A stretch of 6,420 nucleotides of DNA from Oscillospiraceae bacterium (lineage in GTDB: Bacteria; Bacillota; Clostridia; Oscillospirales; Acutalibacteraceae): the NCBI GenBank assembly GCA_902796295.1, contig CADBOL010000322.1, positions 1 through 6,420 of the forward strand. The letters run 5' to 3'. A model generated the notes under the pieces. That model ran no database searches. It saw only the letters and a list, made by a program, of their open reading frames with translations, and had not been told where the DNA came from. How positions within the stretch are numbered: position 1 is the first letter of the stretch; each line of letters starts with the position of its first letter. The position numbers were made by a program, and so were the translations under genes. Of the stretch, positions 1 to 5,603 are shown one piece after another.

Positions 1-1129
1 GAGAAGAAACAAGAGCAAGTGCTACCGAAAGATCTGTTGCGGGCTCATCAAGCTTAAGTCCACCGACAACGTTAACATAAGCGTCGGTATTGGAAAACAT
101 ATATCCGGCTCTTTTTTCAAGGACCGCAAGCAGCATTGTAAGACGGTTGTAATCAAAGCCGTTGCTCATACGCCTGCTGTTGCCGTATACCGAGGTTGCA
201 ACAAGTCCCTGAATCTCGGCGAGTATGGGTCTCGAGCCCTCCATAACGCAGCTTATGCAGGTACCGGAAGTGTTTTTCGGCTTGCCGGATATAAGCATCA
301 TCGAGGGATTCGGAACCTCTTTGAGACCGGTATCGGTCATCTCAAAAACACCGATTTCGTTGGTTGAACCGTATCTGTTTTTAACAGCTCTGAGAATCCT
401 GTAAGAAAGATTTCTTTCACCTTCAAAATAAAGAACACAGTCAACAATATGCTCAAGAACTTTAGGACCTGCTATATTACCGTCTTTATTCACATGGCCG
501 ACTATTACGGTAGGAATCGAATATTCTTTTGCGCATCTCATAAAGAGATTTGTGCTCTCACGGACCTGGGTTACGCTGCCGGGAAGAGAATTGATCTCTT
601 TTATATTCATCGTCTGAATAGAGTCTATAATTACAATACCCGGTTTATTGGTTCTGATATATTCGGCTATTGCCTGGGTATCTGTCGAGCAGATAACAGA
701 GAGTTTATCGGATGATACTCCGAGTCTGTCGGCTCTGAGCTTAATCTGTCTGGAAGACTCTTCTCCGCTGACATATAATACCGAAATATTTTTGCCGATA
801 TACTCACAGATCTGAAGCAGTATCGTTGATTTGCCGATTCCGGGATCACCGCTGAGAAGTATCAGCGAACCGCTGACTATTCCGCCGCCGAGAACTCTGT
901 CAAGTTCCGAGAGTCCGGTTTTGAATCTTGTCTCATCATCAGCAGATATATCACTGATTTTATCGGCACGGATAATTGTATCAGCCGATACGGCGGAAGA
1001 AGGTTTTGAAGATACGGTCTCCTCCCCCATGCTGTTCCATTCGCCGCAGGACGGACAGCAGCCGAGCCATTTGGGGCTTTCATATCCGCATTCCGAGCAT
1101 ATATAAATTGTCTTAGATTTGACTGCCAT
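1..1129 (-). CDS. radA: DNA repair protein RadA/Sms, N-terminal 376 residues (3' end cut by window edge)
   Basis: RadA is a RecA-like ATPase that acts with RecA in homologous recombination, driving branch migration of recombination intermediates. The reading frame is open from the ATG at 1129 to the left window edge with no stop, so about 376 of the family's usual 450 or so residues are visible. Visible in order: a four-cysteine zinc finger (C11, C14, C25, C28); Walker A GDPGIGKST at residues 94-102; a Walker B region VIIDSIQ; the RadA signature KNRYG at 250-254 (normally KNRFG); then the start of the Lon-protease-like C-terminal domain, ending in YVNVVGGLKLDEPATDLSVA. The start lies 4 bases after the ruvX stop. 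Upstream there is only a weak GAAAG, so translation is probably coupled to ruvX. Identification is very secure; the missing C-terminus is due only to the window edge. Confidence 0.97.
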   Translation of the reverse strand, partial: MAVKSKTIYICSECGYESPKWLGCCPSCGEWNSMGEETVSSKPSSAVSADTIIRADKISDISADDETRFKTGLSELDRVLGGGIVSGSLILLSGDPGIGKSTILLQICEYIGKNISVLYVSGEESSRQIKLRADRLGVSSDKLSVICSTDTQAIAEYIRTNKPGIVIIDSIQTMNIKEINSLPGSVTQVRESTNLFMRCAKEYSIPTVIVGHVNKDGNIAGPKVLEHIVDCVLYFEGERNLSYRILRAVKNRYGSTNEIGVFEMTDTGLKEVPNPSMMLISGKPKNTSGTCISCVMEGSRPILAEIQGLVATSVYGNSRRMSNGFDYNRLTMLLAVLEKRAGYMFSNTDAYVNVVGGLKLDEPATDLSVALALVSS

Positions 1130-1133
1130 CAGA

Positions 1134-1553
1134 TCACGCTTTCAATTTCTTTGAGTCAAGATAATCCTGTAAAATCAATACCGCAGATACCTGATCAATA
1201 CTGTCTTTGCGTTTTGCCCCGCGGACATTTGTGTCATTAAGAGCTGTCGCTGCGCTGACGGTGGTCAGTCTTTCATCACGCATCTCATAGGGTATACCTG
1301 ATTTTTCACTCAGAGCAGCGGCAAACTCCATACATTTTTCGGCCCTGCTGCCGAGAGTGGAATCCATGTTTTTGGGAAGCCCGACTACAAATAATTCGAC
1401 TTTATGAGAAGAAGCCAATTCAATTATTCTGTCAATCAGTTTATCCTGATTCCATTCCTTTACAGTGCATACGGGAGAAGCAAGTATTTCGAGCTTATCA
1501 CAGACCGCAATTCCTGTTCTCACATCTCCGTAGTCAACCGACATTATAATCAT
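1134..1553 (-). CDS. ruvX: YqgF/RuvX family RNase H-fold nuclease (pre-16S rRNA processing / putative Holliday junction resolvase)
   Basis: This small RNase H-fold nuclease is tied in other bacteria to maturation of the 16S rRNA 5' end and has been proposed to resolve Holliday junctions. I chose the ATG at 1553 (139 residues, the normal family length) because an ideal AAGGAG sits 6 bases upstream of it. A longer frame from 1583 would overlap the penicillin-binding protein gene by 20 bases and adds only a non-conserved 10-residue extension. Family motifs are all present: SVDYGDVRTGIA near residues 5-16 (catalytic D7), VVGLPKNMDS around 56-65, DERLTT at 93-98 (catalytic E94), and DSIDQVSAVLILQDYL near the end (third acidic residue D120). 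It follows the PBP gene by 10 bases and precedes radA by 4, so it is co-transcribed with both. Which of the two proposed activities matters in vivo cannot be told from sequence. Confidence 0.96.
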   Translation of the reverse strand: MIIMSVDYGDVRTGIAVCDKLEILASPVCTVKEWNQDKLIDRIIELASSHKVELFVVGLPKNMDSTLGSRAEKCMEFAAALSEKSGIPYEMRDERLTTVSAATALNDTNVRGAKRKDSIDQVSAVLILQDYLDSKKLKA

Positions 1554-1559
1554 TGACTG

Positions 1560-1565
1560 CTCCTT
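1560..1565 (-). promoter_or_regulatory. ribosome binding site of ruvX, overlapping the PBP stop codon
   Basis: AAGGAG lies 6 bases before the ATG at 1553. Its first two bases are also the last two bases of the TAA stop of the upstream PBP gene (1564-1566). This decides the ruvX start and suggests that ribosomes ending the PBP gene can restart on ruvX. Confidence 0.85.
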
Positions 1566-3774
1566 ATGGTGTATACTGATCAATTATTCTGCTTGCAAAT
1601 TCACGGGGATTGATTGTATAACTGTTTTCACCCGACGCTTTTGTAGAACCGCTGCTCTTTCTTGAACCGCCTGTGCAGTAATAGCAGGTTTCGGGCATAT
1701 TCTCTGCATCGTACCAGCCGACATCCGTTGAATAACAGCGCGGGCCTGCAATTTTTCCTGTTACGGTACAATATCGTTTTTCAATTGCAGTCTCGCTGAC
1801 TTCAAATTCTTTTTCGGGTAGACCTTCGTGAATCATATCAAAAACCGTAAAGAATATCTTGCCGCAGGGATTGACATCCTGATTCAGTCTGTATTTGATA
1901 TCAAAACCGAGCCACACCGATGCCACATAATAAGGCGTACCCGCGCAGAACCAACGGTCACAGTCTTCTGATGTGGTACCTGTTTTGGCCATTATCTGGA
2001 ATTTTCTGACATTTGGTGCTTTGCCGTAATAGCTTGTATCAACAGTCTGAAGCAGTTTGTTGACGATAGTTGAAGTCGATTCCTTTATAACCTGCTCGCC
2101 TTTCGGGTCGGTATTGTCAAAAACAATCTGCGTACCCTGAGCGTTGGTAACTTTATAATAGAAATAGGGTTTATAGTATCTGCCGCCGTTGCCGAATGTA
2201 GCGTAAGCTGCCGCCATTTCAAGAGTGTTTGTACCGTTTGTCAGAGCGCCGGTTGCAAGCGGTGAAAGTGCTCTGTCTTTTTCTTCGTCAAGTCTTGAAA
2301 GATGGAATTTATCACGAAGATACTCAAAGGATCTGTCTTTACCGATTTTTTCATCAATGAGTCTGACGGGAACGGTATTAAGCGATTTCTGAACGGCGTA
2401 TTTCATAAGTACATTTCCGCCTGAGCCCAGTGATTTGTCAACATTGTGCGGCCATAAGGAACCGTTAACCCAGATTGCATAATCCTTTTCTTTAGAGGAA
2501 TATGTGATTTCTCCGAGATCAATACCGGGCGCATAAGTGGAAATCGGCTTTATTGTAGAACCGGGCTGTCTCCATGAGCTTGTGGCTCTGTTAAGAGTTC
2601 TGTTCTGCTCCTTGGCTCCGGCTTTTCCGACAATAGCAACTACCCTGCCTTTATAATCCATAATGGTCATTGAGGATTGTACTCTGGTACCGTCGGGCTT
2701 GGTTATTGTCGGGAAATTGATCCTGTTTTCATAAACATTTTCAAGTTTTTCCTGAATATCAAGGTCAACCGCGGCGTAAATCTTGTATCCGCCGTAGTAG
2801 AGCTTGCTTGTTGCCTGCTGTTTTGTATATCCGTTTTCCTCCATCATCTGTTTGATGAAGCTGTCGATAACGGCGTCAACATAGAAGCTGTTGATTTTTG
2901 TTTCTTCTTCAATCGTCTTCTTGATCTGCTCATTTGTAAGATCGGGAACATAATCCTCGCTGTTTGTAAAAATAAGGTGATAATTGACGGCTTCATCATA
3001 TTCCTGCTGAGAAAGAGAACCGTTTTCGAGCATCTTCTGAAGACAGTAGCGCTGCCTGACTTTGTTATTGTCGGGATTTAACAGCGGGTTATATTTAGTC
3101 GGGAACTGTGTAATGGAAGCAAGCACGGCGCACTCGGCGGCATTAAGATCTTTTACGTCTTTACCGAAATACTTTTCGCTCGCGGTCTTTACTCCGTAAC
3201 AGCCGTTACCGAGATAAAGAGTATTCATATATGCTTCGATAATTGTGTCTTTACTGTAGTGCTTTTCAAGATTAAGAGCGGTCAGAATCTCCCTGAACTT
3301 ACGGACAACTGTTGTTTCCTTATTATTTGTAAGATTCTTGATAAGCTGCTGAGTAATAGTCGATCCGCCCTGACCGATCTGCTCGGGCTTTACAATAACA
3401 CCGCCGACTCTGATCCAGTCAACGCCTCTGTGAGTTTCAAAACGGGTATCCTCAAGAGCAATGAATGCCTTTGCCATATAAGGAGAAATATCGGCAAGGT
3501 CTACCCAGACCCTGTCTTCATCTCCGTGAAGGCGGGCAATCTCAACCGGTTTACCGTCTTTATCGTTGGCATAAATAAATGAAGTCTGGTTCTGGTTCTC
3601 TTTATATTCATTGAGATTGATTACCAGGTCTCCGTTTATGTATTTCATGCAGTTATAAAAGGTATAACCGCCGACTATCAGAACAGTGAAAATGCAAGCG
3701 CAGAATAAACCCAGTATAACTGCCTTGACTCTGCCGGTTCTTTTCTTCTTTTTCTTATTCTTCTTAGCGCTCAA
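1564..3774 (-). CDS. class A penicillin-binding protein (bifunctional transglycosylase/transpeptidase)
   Basis: This protein polymerises lipid II into glycan strands and cross-links the stem peptides on the outer face of the cytoplasmic membrane. It has 736 residues. Visible in order: a lysine-rich cytoplasmic start (3-12); one membrane anchor at about 17-40; a GT51 transglycosylase domain with EDTRFETHRG (catalytic E108), GQGGSTITQQLIKN (134-147), RKFRE (158-162) and IIEAYMNTLYLGNGCYGV (178-195); then a transpeptidase domain with the SxxK motif as QPGSTIKP (nucleophile S406, K409), SLN (464-466) and KTGT (597-600). All catalytic motifs are intact. The C-terminal part is cysteine-rich (C605, C609, C637, C669, C680, C697, C700) and ends in a Ser/Gly-rich segment. 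The start is TTG, backed by GGAGG 8 bases upstream. It lies 20 bases after the isomerase gene and 10 before ruvX. The family is sure (PBP1a/PonA type); I give no symbol because clostridial paralogues cannot be told apart here. Confidence 0.96.
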   Translation of the reverse strand: MSAKKNKKKKKRTGRVKAVILGLFCACIFTVLIVGGYTFYNCMKYINGDLVINLNEYKENQNQTSFIYANDKDGKPVEIARLHGDEDRVWVDLADISPYMAKAFIALEDTRFETHRGVDWIRVGGVIVKPEQIGQGGSTITQQLIKNLTNNKETTVVRKFREILTALNLEKHYSKDTIIEAYMNTLYLGNGCYGVKTASEKYFGKDVKDLNAAECAVLASITQFPTKYNPLLNPDNNKVRQRYCLQKMLENGSLSQQEYDEAVNYHLIFTNSEDYVPDLTNEQIKKTIEEETKINSFYVDAVIDSFIKQMMEENGYTKQQATSKLYYGGYKIYAAVDLDIQEKLENVYENRINFPTITKPDGTRVQSSMTIMDYKGRVVAIVGKAGAKEQNRTLNRATSSWRQPGSTIKPISTYAPGIDLGEITYSSKEKDYAIWVNGSLWPHNVDKSLGSGGNVLMKYAVQKSLNTVPVRLIDEKIGKDRSFEYLRDKFHLSRLDEEKDRALSPLATGALTNGTNTLEMAAAYATFGNGGRYYKPYFYYKVTNAQGTQIVFDNTDPKGEQVIKESTSTIVNKLLQTVDTSYYGKAPNVRKFQIMAKTGTTSEDCDRWFCAGTPYYVASVWLGFDIKYRLNQDVNPCGKIFFTVFDMIHEGLPEKEFEVSETAIEKRYCTVTGKIAGPRCYSTDVGWYDAENMPETCYYCTGGSRKSSGSTKASGENSYTINPREFASRIIDQYTP

Positions 3775-3782
3775 TTTGGTTT

Positions 3783-3787
3783 CCTCC
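3783..3787 (-). promoter_or_regulatory. ribosome binding site supporting the TTG start of the PBP gene
   Basis: GGAGG lies 8 bases before the TTG at 3774, inside the 20-base gap after the isomerase stop. There is no ATG at a suitable distance, and the lysine-rich start followed by a membrane anchor fits the N-terminus expected of a class A PBP, so the TTG is the best start. Confidence 0.8.
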
Positions 3788-3794
3788 GAATTGA

Positions 3795-4571
3795 TCAGTC
3801 ATTTCTTTCAGCTATTCTCAGAAGTTCTTTGTGACTAAGTGCCATTGATTCTCTCGGATCGATTTCACATCTGTCCTGTTCAATAACAATATATTTAACG
3901 CCGATATCTTTGCATACCGTATATATTGAATCCCAATTTATATTACCGGCGCCGATTTCTGCAAACTGAGGAGTGCCCTTGTCATCAACTTTATAATCTT
4001 TAAAATGTACAACTTTGACACGCCCGTTCAGTTTACCGAGCATCTCTGCGGGATTAATCCCCGCATATTGATACCAATATGTATCCGGAATAAAAGTATA
4101 CTCATCGGGATTTGTTTCATTTATGAGCATATCATATATTCTTTTCCCGCAGGGAAGAGTGAAAAACTCAAATGAATGATTGTGATAAGCAAACCTGAAT
4201 CCGTTTTCACTGAGCTTATGAGCTATATCGGATGAATCCTTTATAAATCTCATTATACCCTCATCATCACGCGCATAACTGTCGGGCAGATATCCTGTTC
4301 CGATAGTGTCGCAGTGATACATACGATGCTCTTTCATAACAGTATCAAGGTCATTGAGAATTCTGTCAAATGAGATATGAGTAACACAAACATCCATATT
4401 ATATTTATCGATCAAATATGCGACTTTATCTGCCGGAATCGGTCCTATGGCGGAAATTTGAATGGTATTTATACCGATACTGTCAAGATAGGCAAATGTC
4501 TTTTCGCATTCATCATAAGTCTGTATATAATCTCTTAATGTATAAAGCTGACATCCGAGTTTTATGCTCAT
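3795..4571 (-). CDS. sugar phosphate isomerase/epimerase, IolE-like TIM barrel
   Basis: The protein belongs to the xylose-isomerase-like TIM barrel (AP endonuclease 2) superfamily, which holds metal-dependent sugar epimerases, isomerases and inosose dehydratases. It is probably cytoplasmic; the substrate cannot be told. It has 258 residues from the ATG at 4571, a normal length for single-domain members. Family marks: KLGCQLYTLRD near the start, YHNHSFEF at 129-136, PDTYW at 162-166, VVHFKDY at 187-193, EIGAGNINW at 205-213 and VIEQD at 229-233. Probable metal or substrate ligands are D163, H189 and E231, by analogy with the family. The start at 4571 is preferred over the ATG at 4577 because GGAGG then has a 7-base spacing rather than 1 base. 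It is the first gene after a strong promoter and leads the operon with the PBP, ruvX and radA. It has no obvious link to cell wall or DNA repair. Confidence 0.88.
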   Translation of the reverse strand: MSIKLGCQLYTLRDYIQTYDECEKTFAYLDSIGINTIQISAIGPIPADKVAYLIDKYNMDVCVTHISFDRILNDLDTVMKEHRMYHCDTIGTGYLPDSYARDDEGIMRFIKDSSDIAHKLSENGFRFAYHNHSFEFFTLPCGKRIYDMLINETNPDEYTFIPDTYWYQYAGINPAEMLGKLNGRVKVVHFKDYKVDDKGTPQFAEIGAGNINWDSIYTVCKDIGVKYIVIEQDRCEIDPRESMALSHKELLRIAERND

Positions 4572-4578
4572 GCCCATA

Positions 4579-4583
4579 CCTCC
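4579..4583 (-). promoter_or_regulatory. ribosome binding site that decides the isomerase start
   Basis: GGAGG is followed after one base by ATG (4577) and after 7 bases by a second in-frame ATG (4571). Only the second has a workable spacing, so the protein very likely starts MSIKLG rather than MGMSIKLG. Confidence 0.78.
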
Positions 4584-4600
4584 GACAATTTAATCAACTT

Positions 4601-4629
4601 ATTATATTATATTATAAAATAAAATTCAA
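4601..4629 (-). promoter_or_regulatory. sigma-A type promoter for the isomerase-PBP-ruvX-radA operon
   Basis: Read on the minus strand there is a -35 box TTGAAT (4629-4624), a spacer of exactly 17 bases, and a perfect -10 box TATAAT (4606-4601). Transcription should start near 4594, giving a leader of about 20-25 bases before the ATG at 4571. Two further TATAAT copies overlap in the spacer (4616-4611 and 4611-4606), but neither has a correctly spaced -35. The whole region is A/T-rich. No operator or riboswitch is visible in the short leader. Confidence 0.8.
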
Positions 4630-4642
4630 GAAGTTTATGATT

Positions 4643-4685
4643 AAAAACTGCTTTCGGAAAGATTTTATTATCTCTCCGAAAGCAG
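4643..4685 (-). terminator. rho-independent terminator after trxB
   Basis: An 11-base perfect inverted repeat, CTGCTTTCGGA (4648-4658) and TCCGAAAGCAG (4675-4685), encloses a 16-base A/T-rich loop. On the minus strand the stem is followed at once by TTTTTAAT (from 4647 down), the classic layout. It begins 4 bases after the trxB stop. On the plus strand the stem is followed by A residues, so it works in one direction only. It separates the nrdD-trxB unit from the next operon. Confidence 0.9.
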
Positions 4686-4689
4686 AAAA

Positions 4690-5601
4690 TCATAAGGAGT
4701 TATCAATATAACTGCAGGCGGCAAGAGCTGCGACCGCACCGTCGGAAACAGCCGTGGCTATCTGTCTAACCTTTTTGTCTCTGCAGTCACCCGCGGCATA
4801 TATTCCGGGTGTTGCCGTAAGACAGGATTCATTACTGTCAAAGTAACCGCCATCATTGAGTTTTGCAACGCCTGAGAATCTCTCATTATCAGGCACAAGG
4901 CCGATTGCGACGAATAACCCATCAACCGACAGATTAGAAGTTTCGCCGGTTTCAACATTTTTTAATGTGATATAATCAAGAGCATCTGAACCTGTGATAC
5001 CATCCAATATCGTGCCGGTAATGATTTCAATATTCTCTTTTTCATTTACTTTATTAATCAGCTTTGTTTCGCCGGTAAGGAAATCGAGATTCTGAATCAC
5101 ATAGACTTTTTTACAAAGAGCGGAAAGAAGAACCGCCTCCTGAAGAGCGGAATTACCGCCCCCGAGTACAGCAACAGTCCGGTTCCTGTAAAAAGCACCG
5201 TCACAGGTTGCGCAATAAGAAATACCTTTGCCTACAAGGGAATTTTCATTTTGCAGTCCGGTTTGTCTGTGTCTGACACCTACTGCAATTATTACTGCCT
5301 TTGCAGTGAATTCTCCGCCGTCTGTAATAACTTTTTTAATGTCACCATCTGTCTCAACAGCTTCAACGGTCTGCATTTCTATTTCAGCGCCGAGATTAAT
5401 TGCCTGCTCAACCATTTTATCGGCAAATTCATTTCCGCTCATTGATATAAATCCGGGATAATTCTCAATCTGCGGAGAGTAGGTAACCTGACCGCCGAAA
5501 GTACTCTTTTCGATAACAAGAACTGACTTTTCGGCTCTTCTGGCGTAAATTGCAGCTGTCAGGCCGGCCGGGCCGGCACCGACAACAATAATATCATACA
5601 T
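4690..5601 (-). CDS. trxB: thioredoxin reductase (FAD flavoprotein), NADPH signature missing
   Basis: TrxB is a cytoplasmic flavoenzyme that moves electrons through FAD and a cysteine pair to thioredoxin-like proteins. It has 303 residues, a usual length. Visible in order: the FAD-binding GAGPAG (8-13), IENYPGF (45-51), the redox-active CATC (C130, C133), the second dinucleotide loop GGGNSA (147-152), then GIYAAGDCRD (266-275) and VRQIATAVSDGAVAA (278-292), which hold the FAD. The HRRxxxR motif that grips the 2'-phosphate of NADPH in ordinary TrxB is absent; the matching stretch after the GGGNSA strand reads VIQNLDFLTGE (168-178). NADH, ferredoxin or another donor is therefore possible. The ATG lies 2 bases after the nrdD-redoxin stop, with AAGAGGG 7 bases upstream inside the end of that gene, so the two are translated together. 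A terminator follows directly. The family call is sure; the electron donor is not. Confidence 0.93.
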   Translation of the reverse strand: MYDIIVVGAGPAGLTAAIYARRAEKSVLVIEKSTFGGQVTYSPQIENYPGFISMSGNEFADKMVEQAINLGAEIEMQTVEAVETDGDIKKVITDGGEFTAKAVIIAVGVRHRQTGLQNENSLVGKGISYCATCDGAFYRNRTVAVLGGGNSALQEAVLLSALCKKVYVIQNLDFLTGETKLINKVNEKENIEIITGTILDGITGSDALDYITLKNVETGETSNLSVDGLFVAIGLVPDNERFSGVAKLNDGGYFDSNESCLTATPGIYAAGDCRDKKVRQIATAVSDGAVAALAACSYIDNSL

Positions 5602-5603
5602 AA

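Noticed and set aside
1554..1583. Upstream start of ruvX at 1583
   Set aside because: It would overlap the PBP gene, lacks a placed ribosome binding site and adds non-conserved residues, whereas the ATG at 1553 has an ideal AAGGAG.
2677..3081. 134-residue plus-strand open frame
   Set aside because: It lies wholly inside the PBP gene on the other strand, which has all its catalytic motifs. The predicted protein has no recognisable motif and no good ribosome binding site is evident.
3259..3582. 107-residue plus-strand open frame
   Set aside because: It is antisense to the conserved transglycosylase domain of the PBP, so it is a shadow of that gene.
4601..4620. A/T-rich repeated attat units as a possible repressor operator
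   Set aside because: The repetition is explained by overlapping -10 boxes in A/T-rich promoter DNA; there is no clear symmetric operator.
4418..4711. Plus-strand open frame across the intergenic region
   Set aside because: It runs antisense through the isomerase start, promoter and terminator and resembles no protein family.
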